In this document: in pieces, positions 8,727 through 17,822 of the stretch | How the letters are laid out: each line of letters opens with the position of its first letter | Numbering within the stretch: position 1 is the first letter of the stretch | DNA from: Raoultibacter phocaeensis | GTDB taxonomy: Bacteria; Actinomycetota; Coriobacteriia; Coriobacteriales; Eggerthellaceae | Reading direction: 5' to 3' | DNA: 64,000 nucleotides | Assembly: GCF_901411515.1 (NCBI RefSeq) | Contig: NZ_CABDUX010000002.1 | Coordinates: forward strand, 372,001 to 436,000 | Notes under the pieces: model-generated | What the model saw: the letters and a program-made list of their open reading frames with translations, nothing else | The model's database searches: none | What the model was told of the DNA's origin: nothing | Translations under genes and position numbers: made by a program

Positions 8727-9074
8727 ATGGCTGACAAGGGACAATACGGCCTCATGGTCGACTACGAGTACTGCTCGGGCTGCCACGCCTGCGAGGTGGC
8801 CTGCAAGAAGGAGCACGACATGCCCAAGGGCGACTTCGGGATCAAGGTCCTGCAGGACGGGCCCAGGCTCTCGAGCGACGGGGTGTGGGAGTACGACCAC
8901 ATCCCCGTGCCCACCCACCTGTGCGACCTGTGCGAGGCGCGCGTGTCGGCGGGCAAGCTCCCGACCTGCGTGCACCACTGCCAGGCGGGCGTGATGGTCT
9001 ACGGGACCCTCGCCGAGCTCGCCGCCAAGGCGGCGTCGGCCGCCAAGGACAAGGTGGTCATCTTCGCGAAGTAG
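8727..9074 (+). CDS. Small ferredoxin-like subunit A, 2x[4Fe-4S]
   Basis: A 115-residue protein. CSGCHACEVAC (residues 16-26) gives one set of four cysteines; CDLC and a later C-x3-C (CVHHC) give a second, enough for two [4Fe-4S] clusters. It should pass electrons to large subunit A. It is shorter than DmsB- or AthS-type subunits, which carry three or four clusters. It starts 12 bases after the large subunit behind GGGGGAGAAG and shares that gene's high GC, so the two probably moved together. No membrane anchor (DmsC or NrfD type) is encoded nearby, so electrons probably come from a soluble donor. Confidence 0.88.
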   Translation: MADKGQYGLMVDYEYCSGCHACEVACKKEHDMPKGDFGIKVLQDGPRLSSDGVWEYDHIPVPTHLCDLCEARVSAGKLPTCVHHCQAGVMVYGTLAELAAKAASAAKDKVVIFAK

Positions 9075-9083
9075 CGTAACCGG

Positions 9084-9113
9084 GGTCCGGGTTTCGTTGA
9101 CGAGACCCGGACC
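9084..9113 (+). terminator. GC-rich hairpin after module A, first of two
   Basis: GGTCCGGGTTTCG (9084-9096) pairs with CGAGACCCGGACC (9101-9113), one G-U pair, loop of 4. There is no U-tract. Its last two bases are shared with the next hairpin, so the two compete at their junction. Confidence 0.6.
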
Positions 9114-9157
9114 GCTTGCGGCCACAGCGGCATGCGTGGTGCTGTGGCCGCAAGCGG
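9112..9157 (+). terminator. GC-rich hairpin after module A, second, 17-bp perfect stem
   Basis: CCGCTTGCGGCCACAGC (9112-9128) is perfectly complementary to 9141-9157 with a 12-base loop. There is no U-tract. It lies between the ferredoxin gene and the MFS gene and may end or stabilise the module A mRNA. Confidence 0.6.
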
Positions 9158-9324
9158 CGGGCGGACGTCTTGTTCGCGCCGCCTAACCTGCGATATCAAG
9201 ATCGGCTGGTCGGTGAAACGACCGGCTAGCGGCATATCGGACGAAAACGGGGGACCGTTGGCGTCCGGCCCGGCACGCAAGGGGCTTGCCGGGTACATGC
9301 ACCATGTATATAAGGGGGTTAACC

Positions 9325-10596
9325 ATGGAAGAAAAACTCTATCCTTGGCGATGGGCTATCCTCGTAGGCATGACGATTCTTCTCATCAGCCTACAATTCT
9401 CGTTCATCGTTCCCGGCGGCGCAGCGATACTCGTTATGCAGGAGTACCAATGCGAGCCGATGATGTTTTCCATGATCATGTCCATTCCGTACTTCTCGGG
9501 GGTACTCTTCTGCATGGCCGGAGGCGTCCTTGCCGACCGCCTCGGCCTCGGCAAGGTGTTTGCCGTTGCTTTCGTCATCTCGCTTCTGGGGGCACTTGCC
9601 CGTTGCTTCACCATGGACTACTGGACCTTGTTCGTCTCGAGCTTCTTTATGGGAATGGGAGTCGCAGCGCTCAACGCGAACTCCGCGAAACTCTTGCGCC
9701 TATGGTTTCCCGGTACGGCTAACTCGTTTGCCATGGGGGTCTACACCGCCGGCATGTCCGGCGGTGCCGCCTTGGCTATCTGGTTCGGCTCCCGCGTGGC
9801 TGCCATCCAGGATGCGTGGTGGTTCAGCTTCGGGCTCATGGTCGTCGGCGTCATTGCATGGTTCGCGGTGTATCGCAAGCATCCCGGCGGGGAATTTCGA
9901 TCGGAGGAGCCCGTCGGCGATTATCTGCGTGTCGTGGTGAAAAACTGGCACGTTTGGGCTGTGGCCATCGTCGCGTTTTTGGTGTTCGGCATGACGAACG
10001 TCAACGGCTCGTACATGGTCGCCGCAGTCACCACGCTTATGGGCGATCCGAGTTTGACCGCCGTTGCGGGTGACATGTCTACGCTAAACACCGTCATAGC
10101 CTGCATAGCCTCGATGGCGCTGCCTGTGGTGTTCGCGAAACTGTTCAAAAACATGCGAGCGCCGTTCATCATATGCCTTGTGGGTACTGCCGTATGTTTC
10201 GCGCTCGTGTTCTTCCTTCCGTACGGACCGATCACCTGGGTGCTGTTCTGCATCCAGCCTATCCTTATGGCATCGGTCATGCCGTTTACGAAGATGCTTC
10301 CGACGCTGCTTCCCAGCGTTAAGCCTGAGCACTACGGCGTGGTCGGCGGCATTCAGGCAACGCTCCAGAACTTCGGCATGTTCCTGATCGCCTCCTACAT
10401 CATTTCGCCGATTGCCATAGCGGCTACCGGAGCGGTTGACGGTGTTCCGTACTATCAGGGAGTATACGTCGCGACGGCGGTGCTGTGCCTCATAGCCGCG
10501 TTGTCGCTCTTCCTGTTCCCGAACGTGCGCAGCTCCGTTGGCAGGAAGATAGCCGACGAGACGGCAGCCGCAAAGGCGAAGAAAGCCGAGCGCTAG
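9325..10596 (+). CDS. MFS transporter of module A
   Basis: A 423-residue, ~12-helix major facilitator protein starting MEEKLYPWRW. The loop after helix 2 (ADRLGLGKV) is a motif A variant, and the C-terminal tail is lysine/alanine-rich. It probably imports the substrate of enzyme A or exports its product. The ATG at 9325 follows AAGGGGG at 9312-9318; a reading from 9286 has no ribosome site. It is separated from the ferredoxin gene by two strong hairpins, so it may be transcribed at a different level. A terminator and a small zinc-ribbon gene follow. Confidence 0.88.
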   Translation: MEEKLYPWRWAILVGMTILLISLQFSFIVPGGAAILVMQEYQCEPMMFSMIMSIPYFSGVLFCMAGGVLADRLGLGKVFAVAFVISLLGALARCFTMDYWTLFVSSFFMGMGVAALNANSAKLLRLWFPGTANSFAMGVYTAGMSGGAALAIWFGSRVAAIQDAWWFSFGLMVVGVIAWFAVYRKHPGGEFRSEEPVGDYLRVVVKNWHVWAVAIVAFLVFGMTNVNGSYMVAAVTTLMGDPSLTAVAGDMSTLNTVIACIASMALPVVFAKLFKNMRAPFIICLVGTAVCFALVFFLPYGPITWVLFCIQPILMASVMPFTKMLPTLLPSVKPEHYGVVGGIQATLQNFGMFLIASYIISPIAIAATGAVDGVPYYQGVYVATAVLCLIAALSLFLFPNVRSSVGRKIADETAAAKAKKAER

Positions 10597-10649
10597 TTTT
10601 GCGTACATGTGCGCTGCGGACAGTGGTAAGCGGTCGGTAGCGCGGGACC

Positions 10650-10685
10650 TCGAGGCCTCTGCTGCGATCGGCGGAGGCCTCTTTT
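10650..10685 (+). terminator. Terminator between MFS and zinc-ribbon genes
   Basis: GAGGCCTC (10652-10659) and GAGGCCTC (10674-10681) pair, with TGC/GCG extending the stem inward, and TTTT follows. The ribosome site of the next gene (GGAGG, 10686-10690) comes right after the stem, so the hairpin may also affect its translation. Confidence 0.65.
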
Positions 10686-10696
10686 GGAGGCTGGAT

Positions 10697-10906
10697 ATGG
10701 GAAGTTGCCATTACTGCATGAATTGCGGGCGATGCCGCGGCGAGAAACCACGTGCATTTTACGTACGGCGGTGCCCTGCGTGCGGGACTATGAACGATAT
10801 GGGAACGAAGCTCTGCAATTCGTGCGGCGGCTCTCTGCTTCTCGAGCCGGGTACGACGAGTTTCGTCGGTAGCGAAAAACCGGGGGATTCCCACGATGAG
10901 ACGTGA
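10697..10906 (+). CDS. Small double zinc-ribbon protein
   Basis: A 69-residue protein with seven cysteines arranged as C-x2-C-x2-C (CHYCMNC, then GRCRGE) near the N-terminus and CPAC plus CNSCGG around residues 27-47. It has no repeat tail. The GCGRCRGE signature recurs in the small protein at 35344, and the second half resembles the CxxCG pairs of the MCFRP proteins. It probably binds one or two zinc ions or an iron; no catalytic function is visible. It follows the module A transporter after a hairpin. The ATG at 10697 follows TTTTGGAGG; the open frame extends upstream but has no other start with a ribosome site. Confidence 0.75.
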   Translation: MGSCHYCMNCGRCRGEKPRAFYVRRCPACGTMNDMGTKLCNSCGGSLLLEPGTTSFVGSEKPGDSHDET

Positions 10907-11098
10907 ACGTACGCAGAGCGGCATATTTGCTTAGGCACGGATTGTTGCAAAGACGATGGAGCCGTTGCAGGTGAAAGCGCCTATGCTTTAAGGCGGCATA
11001 TTGATCAGAATAGCTTGCGATGCTCTATCGTCCGTATACGGAATTGCCCTGCCTGAAAAGAGGTCTGGATTTCTCGATGACTTAGGGCATGGAAACGC

Positions 11099-12820
11099 TT
11101 AGCTTTCCGCATCAGCGAATATCTTCTCGATCGATTCATGGCTGACGGTGAGGAAAAAGACTTTGAAGTCGAGCATCATGCGATCGCGCGCTGTACGCCA
11201 TGAAAGATCGAAATCGAACCGCTTCTGTATCTTCTCGATGTGGTAAAGAACGGTGTTGCGATGCATGTGCAGTCGCTGAGCCACGGCGGTTGCATTGCGG
11301 CCATAGTAGAGGTAAAACCAGAACAGCGCAAGGCAGTTGGTTCCGTTTTGCTGGTCGTCTTCGTATATCTTTTTCAGGATGGTGTGGCTGAAGCAAAACC
11401 GCATGAACCGTTCGTCTTTATCGCTCGGGTCGACAAGATAGTACATGAGCGCATCGCCGAACAGGTAGATCCCCTTGGGCATCTCCTGATCGGAGGCGAA
11501 CTGCTCGCTTGCGATGGTTTGCTTGAGGCCAAGCGCGATTTTCGTTTGCTGGAAAGCGAGGTCGAGGTTCGTGATGTCGGTGAACACCTCCGATACGCCG
11601 CTTACGATGCCGAGCGGTTCGTACATGCGTTCACGGAGTTCCTGGATGGTTTTGACGTGCGAGAGCAAGCTGTCGCTTGGGGGAGTGTGACATAAGGCGA
11701 GCGTCATGTTCTGATGCGGAAAGCAGAACACGTTTCCCTGGTTTAGGCCGCTTGCAGCCCGAATGGCAAGCGCTGCGCGATCGGGCTCCGTGTCGCCGTC
11801 GACCTCAAGTGCGATGAGCTTGTACTCAGTTGAACTATCGAGGCCTATCAGCTCCATTTGGTTGCGTACGTACTCGTCGGTTACGGAAGCATGCTCGAGC
11901 ATTTTGGTGAAGAAGAAGTAATGGGGCATGTCAAGACGCATGCGCGCTCGCCAAAGGTTTTCACAGAGGGGCATGATGCGTTTTTCCAAGATGGAAAAAA
12001 GGTCCACGAGTCCATCGGTAAGCGGCATTTCGTTGCATGACATGGATAGCGATCCGAAATACGTATGGCTTACGTGCAGCGGGCGAGAGAGACGGGCATA
12101 GGGTGTGATGTCTGAGGGTGGCTTTATGTACGATGACTTCTCGGGTAACCGCTGCCGTTTCTCTTCGATCATTTGAGGCGTCAAGCAACCGGTTCCTATT
12201 ATGCGCCGGTGAAGATCGTCGGGTGGTGCAATCAGGGTTGTTCGGGCAATGATGTTGAAGCTGCTATCGGATATGAACATGAAGTTCTTGATGACCGTTG
12301 TGCTGGCATCGAGCATTTCGGTTAAGGTGCCGTGGCGGGCGACGATGCGATCCAGCTCGTTTTGCCAGATGAGCAGTTGGGTGAAATACGATTGCATTTT
12401 GAAGATGAAATAAGCGAACCGACTCGTTTGCCGGATGACGACCATGCGATCGCACTGCAATTCGGGAACGTTTTTGCCTTCTGCTCGCATCAGTTCCTCG
12501 TTGCAAGCATCGGCTGCTTCGTTTTTGCTCGCGAGCACGAGTGCGAAAGCGGTGGGTTTTTCGCGCAGGAGCGCCTCGACTTCATCTTCGCTGCATACAA
12601 ACAGAAGGTGGGCATCTGCAATGCTTGAGGGGGCTGCGCAATCCACGCTTTCTCGAGATACTGCGGCGAACCACTGGAAGGTTCTGCGTGGCAGCGTATT
12701 CGGCTGATAGAGGATTTCGGATTGGGAAAGGAAATCCATGAGCATATTCATGGTAACCGAAGGGAGATTCGCTCCCGTTGCAGGCGAAAAGTCTATATCA
12801 CGTTCGTTGTGATCTGTCAC
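11099..12820 (-). CDS. PucR/CdaR-type transcriptional regulator
   Basis: A 573-residue soluble protein. The C-terminal ~70 residues contain a helix-turn-helix of the PucR family, with the signature NATAVAQRLHMHRNTVLYHI, followed by an R-x-M-L-D-F-KVFF segment. The long N-terminal part (about 1-480) has no clear domain to my eye and should hold ligand sensing. Members of this family activate catabolic operons in response to a metabolite. It lies just downstream of, and on the same strand as, the module B operon, behind that operon's terminator, so it is the natural candidate regulator of module B. GTG at 12820 follows GGGGGTT; a later ATG (MNMLMDF) is possible. Confidence 0.82.
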   Translation of the reverse strand: MTDHNERDIDFSPATGANLPSVTMNMLMDFLSQSEILYQPNTLPRRTFQWFAAVSRESVDCAAPSSIADAHLLFVCSEDEVEALLREKPTAFALVLASKNEAADACNEELMRAEGKNVPELQCDRMVVIRQTSRFAYFIFKMQSYFTQLLIWQNELDRIVARHGTLTEMLDASTTVIKNFMFISDSSFNIIARTTLIAPPDDLHRRIIGTGCLTPQMIEEKRQRLPEKSSYIKPPSDITPYARLSRPLHVSHTYFGSLSMSCNEMPLTDGLVDLFSILEKRIMPLCENLWRARMRLDMPHYFFFTKMLEHASVTDEYVRNQMELIGLDSSTEYKLIALEVDGDTEPDRAALAIRAASGLNQGNVFCFPHQNMTLALCHTPPSDSLLSHVKTIQELRERMYEPLGIVSGVSEVFTDITNLDLAFQQTKIALGLKQTIASEQFASDQEMPKGIYLFGDALMYYLVDPSDKDERFMRFCFSHTILKKIYEDDQQNGTNCLALFWFYLYYGRNATAVAQRLHMHRNTVLYHIEKIQKRFDFDLSWRTARDRMMLDFKVFFLTVSHESIEKIFADAES

Positions 12821-12941
12821 AGGAACCCCCGCTCTGTGTGCCGATCTGGGAAAAGGTTTTTGTTCAGTATACCATTGCGAACGTCTGTCGCATCTTTCAA
12901 GCAGAGGGGATTTACGTATTCCAGGATATCTATAAAGCGGA

Positions 12942-12972
12942 AGGCCGGCTTGTTGAAGCTACAAGCCGGCCT
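12942..12972 (-). terminator. Terminator after module B
   Basis: AGGCCGGCTTGT (12942-12953) pairs perfectly with ACAAGCCGGCCT (12961-12972), loop TGAAGCT. On the minus strand it is followed by TTCCGCTTTAT. It separates the module B ferredoxin gene from the PucR gene. TATACT on the minus strand (12866-12871) between the two could be the PucR -10 box. Confidence 0.8.
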
Positions 12973-13006
12973 AACACGCGGTGCAACGTATACGTTTTTC
13001 GGGCTG

Positions 13007-13369
13007 CTACTCCTTTTCGCCGGGAGCGAACAGCACGCATTTCTTGATGTACGTCATCTTCTTAGCGAGATCTTCAACATCGCCGTATTCCATGACCTTC
13101 GCCTGGCAGTTATGCACGCAAGCGGGAATCTTGCCGATGTTCAGGCGGTCTTGGCAGACGTCGCACAGGTCGGTGGGTACGGGGAGGTAGAAATAATCCC
13201 AGGTACCGTCAGGTTGCTTTGCTGGACCGTATTCCATGATCTTGATGCCAAACTCGCCGTGAGCGAGCTCGTGTTCCTTTTTGCATGCGACTTCGCAGGC
13301 GTGGCAGCCGGTGCAGAAATCGTATTGGATGATGAGGCCCTGATTAGAAGTCGAGATGGCAGCGCTCAT
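13007..13369 (-). CDS. Small ferredoxin-like subunit B, 2x[4Fe-4S]
   Basis: A 120-residue partner of large subunit B. CTGCHACEVAC (about residues 19-29) and CDVC with CVHNC supply eight cysteines for two [4Fe-4S] clusters. It ends in an acidic GEKE tail. Its ATG (13367-13369) lies 26 bases inside the end of the large-subunit gene and is preceded by AGGAGGTT, so the two are translationally coupled. It closely resembles the partners of modules A, C and D. No membrane subunit follows; the operon ends at the hairpin 12942-12972. Confidence 0.88.
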   Translation of the reverse strand: MSAAISTSNQGLIIQYDFCTGCHACEVACKKEHELAHGEFGIKIMEYGPAKQPDGTWDYFYLPVPTDLCDVCQDRLNIGKIPACVHNCQAKVMEYGDVEDLAKKMTYIKKCVLFAPGEKE

Positions 13370-15725
13370 AGTCCCAACCTCCTTTCTCGATGACTTGCTC
13401 GGTGGGAAGAACTTCGCTGTTCGCTTCGGTGCACGGGTATATCTTGCAGAGCAGGCCGTTGTAGGGAGCTCCATATCCGGACTGACCGATGTTGCTTTGC
13501 GTGGTCAGGTTGTTGATGTTGGAATCGAACACGCCAAACAGACGCTCGCGATCGCCCTCGGGGAACCACCAACCGTGCTCGGCCATAACGTATTCGGGGT
13601 TGAGGCCCGGTGTGATCTTGACGCGCTGTCGGCACCGCCCGCGTTGGTTCTCGATCCACACCCAGTCGCCGTCCTGGACGCCTTGCTGCTCGGCCAGTTC
13701 GGGCGCTATCTCGACAAGTGGGTCGGGATGGAACTCGCGCATGGTTTCGAGGTTACGGTGCTCCGAGTGGAAGAACTCCCACGAACGGCGGCCTGTCATG
13801 AGGATGAGAGGATATTGCTCGGCCAAATCAGGAGTTGATTCAGGGCTTTCGCGAGGCTCTTCGTAGTACGGCGCGAGCGGAAGGCCAAACTGCTGGAACA
13901 GAAGCGGCGTAAACTCGAAGCGGCCCGTGTAGGTGTTGAAGCCGGGCTTGCCGTCATAGCGGACCTCGCCGGTTTCATATTTCTTATAATGCCACTCGGG
14001 CCACACGATGACCTTCTTCGTGAGCTCTTCGAAGGTGAGATCGGTGTTCGATTCGGAAAGGATCTGGTTCATCCAGCCGATATCGGTGTCGGGAATGGGG
14101 CTGTCGGGATTTAGGCGGTTGCACAGCTCGGCCACCAGTTCCTCGTCTGTTTTGCACTCGTAGTAGCGATCGGATGCTTTGCGGATGACGCGCAGGGGCC
14201 ACCACCATGCACGCAAAGAGTTGCGTTCCGGGCCCATGGCGATGGGCAGCACTAGCTCGCAGTACGCCATAGCGGAGGGAGTCAGCACATAGTTTATGTC
14301 GACGTTGAACTCGGAGTGGTTCACCATGGCGTCGTAGATGCGCGGTGCCTCGGTGGCCATGTTGCTGATGGGGTTGGTCGAATAAAGCACGAACATTTTC
14401 AAAGGAAAATTTTCGCCGACGTCGTTGAGCTTGCCGTCGGATTCGAGCGTCTCTAAAACCACGTCCTCCTGCGCCATGTTTCCTACATCGCCTTGCGCAT
14501 GCATGGGATAGCGGTTGTTGCCGAGGATCATTTTGCGCTGGTCCTCGGGAACGAAGCGCCAGTTGCTCCCTGTGGAAAGGGCAAGATTGAATGCGTGGTC
14601 GACCATAAGCAGGTTGCCGCCGGGAACGTCGATGTTGCCCGTCATGCCGACGATACCCATGATGGTCTGTCCTGCGGGTGTGGCTGCTACTTGCTGGTCG
14701 AGCTTCAGCCCCCATTGAAGGGAGCAAGGCTTCGCCGACCCGATGAACCGGGCGGAGCTGCGGATGGTTTCGGCATCGAGGCGGCAGATCCGCGCCGCGT
14801 CCTCGACGCTCATGGTGCGGCAGCCCTCGATGAAGGCATCGTAGCCGTAGCTCCATAGATCGATGAATTCGTGATCGATGAGATCCTCTTCGTCGATCAC
14901 GTTGGCGATGGCCATGGCAAGTGCCGCATCGGTCGCGGGACGCAGGGGAAGCCAGTACTTCGCTTTCGCTGCAAGCCACGTAAGGCGAGGATCGACGACG
15001 ACAAGCTCGCTTCCGCGCTTCATGGCTTCGATGATCCAGTGACCCAAGAAGCCGTCGGGGTTCGATACGAGCGGGCTGTTGCCCCATACGAGAATGCATT
15101 CGGGAACAACGTAGTCGGGGGAATCGAAGCGCTCGGGAAGCGCTTGCGACATGTCCGAGATGATGAAGCAGCCGGCCATGAGCGCCATAACCGAAGCGCG
15201 CGGCCCGTAGCACGAGCTGCCCGACAGGAAGCCGCCGGTGTCGGAGGGGCTGTTGAAGCCAACGTAGCACAGGGCCGTGGAATGGAAGAACGTCGTGTTG
15301 CGCCCCGTGCCCTGCTGCACGACGATCGAGCCTGAGCCGTATTCCTTTTGGAAATAGCGAACCTTCTCTTCGATGAGATCGAACGCTTCGTCCCAGCTGA
15401 TGCGCTCCCACGTGTCTTTGCCTCGGTCTTCGAAAGCGCGTTTCATGGGGTACTTTAGGCGATCCTGCGAATACATGGCCTCGACGATGTCAAGGCAGCG
15501 CATACACAGGGCTCCTCTGCTGTAGCCGTTGGCGGGGTCGCCTTCGACTTTCGCAAGCTTTCCATCCTTGTCAACGTAGGCGAGGATGCCGCATCCGTCG
15601 TGGCACCCCGGTGCCGTCCATTGCGTCGTGCGGTAGACCGTGTAATTTCCCTCCTCCCAATGGTCGAGGTCGCTGCGATAGATTTCGGGGTTGTACTGGT
15701 TTCCCTCTAAAAACTTCTTAACCAT
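13344..15725 (-). CDS. Molybdopterin oxidoreductase large subunit B (catechol dehydroxylase-like)
   Basis: A 793-residue soluble DMSO-reductase-family enzyme without a signal peptide. The unusual cluster motif is C41-x3-C45-x28-C74-x2-C77, identical in spacing to A and D. Cys172 in LSGSSCYGPR is the probable molybdenum ligand. The segment GVQDGDWVWIENQRGRC in the last quarter is typical of the C-terminal cofactor-binding domain. It likely carries out a reductive step on an aromatic substrate with electrons from the overlapping ferredoxin. The ATG follows AAGGAAG. Upstream on the same strand is a zinc-ribbon gene, giving the operon order zinc ribbon, large, small, with a PucR regulator behind. 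No transporter is on this strand; the nearest is the divergent MFS gene at 16542. Confidence 0.86.
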   Translation of the reverse strand: MVKKFLEGNQYNPEIYRSDLDHWEEGNYTVYRTTQWTAPGCHDGCGILAYVDKDGKLAKVEGDPANGYSRGALCMRCLDIVEAMYSQDRLKYPMKRAFEDRGKDTWERISWDEAFDLIEEKVRYFQKEYGSGSIVVQQGTGRNTTFFHSTALCYVGFNSPSDTGGFLSGSSCYGPRASVMALMAGCFIISDMSQALPERFDSPDYVVPECILVWGNSPLVSNPDGFLGHWIIEAMKRGSELVVVDPRLTWLAAKAKYWLPLRPATDAALAMAIANVIDEEDLIDHEFIDLWSYGYDAFIEGCRTMSVEDAARICRLDAETIRSSARFIGSAKPCSLQWGLKLDQQVAATPAGQTIMGIVGMTGNIDVPGGNLLMVDHAFNLALSTGSNWRFVPEDQRKMILGNNRYPMHAQGDVGNMAQEDVVLETLESDGKLNDVGENFPLKMFVLYSTNPISNMATEAPRIYDAMVNHSEFNVDINYVLTPSAMAYCELVLPIAMGPERNSLRAWWWPLRVIRKASDRYYECKTDEELVAELCNRLNPDSPIPDTDIGWMNQILSESNTDLTFEELTKKVIVWPEWHYKKYETGEVRYDGKPGFNTYTGRFEFTPLLFQQFGLPLAPYYEEPRESPESTPDLAEQYPLILMTGRRSWEFFHSEHRNLETMREFHPDPLVEIAPELAEQQGVQDGDWVWIENQRGRCRQRVKITPGLNPEYVMAEHGWWFPEGDRERLFGVFDSNINNLTTQSNIGQSGYGAPYNGLLCKIYPCTEANSEVLPTEQVIEKGGWDYERCHLDF

Positions 15726-15823
15726 CGTCTCACTTCCTTCCGTTTGAACTCGTGTACCTGTATCGTAAAAAGCCTCGCTCGCGCGCCATCCCCTTGCTGG
15801 TGCCACGATCGGCGCTGCGGCGC

Positions 15824-16078
15824 TTAGCTGTTTTTCGGCGCTTCGGGAGCCTGGGGAGCACCTGGTGCGGCGGGGGCGCCGGGAGCCTGGGGTGCTCCTG
15901 GGGCGGCAGGAGCACCGGGAACTCCGGGAGCGCCGGGAGCGCCGATATTCGGGACGGGCATGGCGCTTGCGGGAAGCTCGGCTCCGCAGTCGGGACAGAC
16001 CGTGTCGTTGGGTTGGCAGGTCTTCCCGCATGCGGGGCATTTCTTGTCGGCGGATATGGCAGCAGGTCTAAAACACAT
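15824..16078 (-). CDS. Small zinc-ribbon protein with GAP-repeat tail
   Basis: An 84-residue protein beginning MCFRP. CPAC and CPDC (residues 14-31) form one zinc ribbon; from about residue 46 the chain is built of GAP triplets with the 12-residue unit PGAPAAPGAPQA present twice. It is the first gene of the module B operon, 98 bases before the large subunit. It is a paralogue of the proteins at 4034-4264 and 43459-43674. No membrane segment or signal peptide, so it should be cytoplasmic beside the enzyme. The tail may act as a flexible spacer or oligomerisation element; its role is unknown. Confidence 0.8.
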   Translation of the reverse strand: MCFRPAAISADKKCPACGKTCQPNDTVCPDCGAELPASAMPVPNIGAPGAPGVPGAPAAPGAPQAPGAPAAPGAPQAPEAPKNS

Positions 16079-16541
16079 ACGTATTCCTTTCGCGAGATTT
16101 GAAAAGGGGATCGTGGATCGGTGGCCAATGGGTTTGGCCCGACTCCTTGCTGCATCGTATCAACCGGTTTCGGGTCTGTCCCTCGTCTGGCAGTTTGCAC
16201 GTGGAAAAGGTGCCTCATACTACCTGTATGAATTGGTTGGATGGGGGGAATGCATACTGTTCGATAATGGTTCGACAACGAAGATTTTGAGAAGGTAAGC
16301 CGTAGCGGCGGGGCCTGAGGAAATGCGGCGGGTCCAGAGCGCATATATGGCTGCTGAACTGCATGTATAAAACAGTGGGTCAAATCGATTACGCGATGGT
16401 GTACTGGCAGAAAAGCGGCGAAGCGGTACTTTGGTGCGGGGTCGGCACCGGGTTTTCTCGTCGACGTACAACGTTTCGAAGAGCAGTTTCAGGTATTCCG
16501 GCGGGTCGAACGATTGGCGGCAATCTACAAGGGGGTAGACG
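16079..16541. other. Divergent intergenic region between module B and a transporter pair
   Basis: No credible gene. CATAC-N5-GTATG at 16216-16230 is a small perfect dyad that could be an operator for either direction. The direct words GTTCGATAATG and GTTCGACAACG occur side by side near 16258-16280. I could not assign promoter boxes with confidence. Confidence 0.35.
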
Positions 16542-17765
16542 ATGGAATATGCTCGCAAGCACGATGAATCGCAGTGGGGGAAAGGCAGGAAATCGAAAGT
16601 CGGCGCCAAGGCGGCGTTATTGCTAAGCGGCGATGACGGTATGGTGCAGACAGCGCTTATATCACCGTTGCTGGCAAGCATTGCGATCGCGTACCCTGAT
16701 GCAACCGAGCTTTTGCTCGATCAAGCCATGTCGGTGACTGCGATGACGATGCTTCCCGCCATGCTGTGCTCGAGCGTTCTGGCCCGTTATTTCAATAAGA
16801 AGCGGCTAATCATGTTCGGCACAGTGCTTTTCATGCTTGCGGGGCTTTCAGCTATGCTGGCTCCCGACATGGGGGTTCTAATTCTTACGCGGGCGATTCT
16901 CGGTATCGGTGCCGGCATCGCATTCCCGCTTGTTCCTTCATCGATAGCCTACCTGTTCGGCGAGCATGAGAAAAACCAGATGCTCGGATGGATGAACGCA
17001 TGCGGTTCGTTTCTCTCTTTCACGTTGAGCATGGCTGCGGGGTGGGTTGCCCTTGTCGATTGGAAACTGGCATTCTTGTTCTATTTGATCTTCATTCCGA
17101 TTCTCGTTCTGCAGTATCTGTTCCTCCCGAACTTCAAACCGGAAAAACGCGAAGCATCCGAGCATGGACTTGCCAAAGAACCCTTGAACTGGAAGATGTG
17201 GTTTGTGGGCATCAGTATGCTCTTGTTCATGGTGCTCGCCATGGTTGCAACCTTCAAGTTGTCGCTTTTCGTCGAACTCAACGGGTTGGGGACTTCGGCT
17301 GACAGCGGTATGGGCATTTCGTTCATGACGTGCGCATCGTTTCTTATCAGCCTCTTTTTCGCACCGTATCTCGAAAAGCTCAAGCGGTTCGCTCCTGCGC
17401 TCTCGTTGTGCTTTGCCGCTGCTGCTTTTTTCACGCTTTCCGCCGCCCAGAGCGTTTGGATGGTGTTTGCGGGCATGGTGTTGCTCGGATTATGCATGGG
17501 TACCATCAACCCCTTCTTCATGTCCGCCATGTCGATCGTTGCACCCGATACGCGCAAGACGCTTGGGATGACCATGATGTGCATCTTCCAACTTGGGGGT
17601 CAGATATTCACGCCGTATTACATGATGCTGGTCGGTTCTCTGGGCTTCGCCGATGAACGCGCTTTGTTCGGTTTCACGGCTGGTGTGTTTTTTGTTGTTG
17701 CCATCGCCGTTGCCGCGTTCGCACTTCTCGTGATGGGTAAGGAAAGGAGGCAACCTGCAGAGTAG
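16542..17765 (+). CDS. MFS transporter, first of a tandem pair
   Basis: A 407-residue membrane protein with about 12 helices after a basic 30-residue N-terminus rich in Lys, Arg and Gly. The pattern (ARYFNKKR after helix 2, LTRAILGIGAGIAFPLVPS in helix 4) fits the drug-efflux-like (DHA) part of the major facilitator superfamily. It may be an exporter of an enzyme product rather than an importer. The ATG at 16542 follows AAGGGGG. A second MFS gene starts 57 bases after its stop, and then module C, so all four genes could be one operon. Confidence 0.86.
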   Translation: MEYARKHDESQWGKGRKSKVGAKAALLLSGDDGMVQTALISPLLASIAIAYPDATELLLDQAMSVTAMTMLPAMLCSSVLARYFNKKRLIMFGTVLFMLAGLSAMLAPDMGVLILTRAILGIGAGIAFPLVPSSIAYLFGEHEKNQMLGWMNACGSFLSFTLSMAAGWVALVDWKLAFLFYLIFIPILVLQYLFLPNFKPEKREASEHGLAKEPLNWKMWFVGISMLLFMVLAMVATFKLSLFVELNGLGTSADSGMGISFMTCASFLISLFFAPYLEKLKRFAPALSLCFAAAAFFTLSAAQSVWMVFAGMVLLGLCMGTINPFFMSAMSIVAPDTRKTLGMTMMCIFQLGGQIFTPYYMMLVGSLGFADERALFGFTAGVFFVVAIAVAAFALLVMGKERRQPAE

Positions 17766-17822
17766 TTCGTTGCATTGCGGCGAAAGCCGTCTGTCTCGTA
17801 CGTATCGTTTAAGGAGGGTTTT

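Noticed and set aside
7473-9125. Long open frame (550 codons) on the minus strand across module A
   Set aside because: It is the antisense shadow of a real high-GC gene pair; its protein is low-complexity Arg/Val/Leu/His with no motif. The same holds for 41844-43517, 59768-61876, 61898-63262 and 52662-54239 on the minus strand.
13370-13474. N-terminal extension of ferredoxin B
   Set aside because: It would lie wholly within the large-subunit gene and lacks a ribosome site, while ATG at 13369 has AGGAGGTT.
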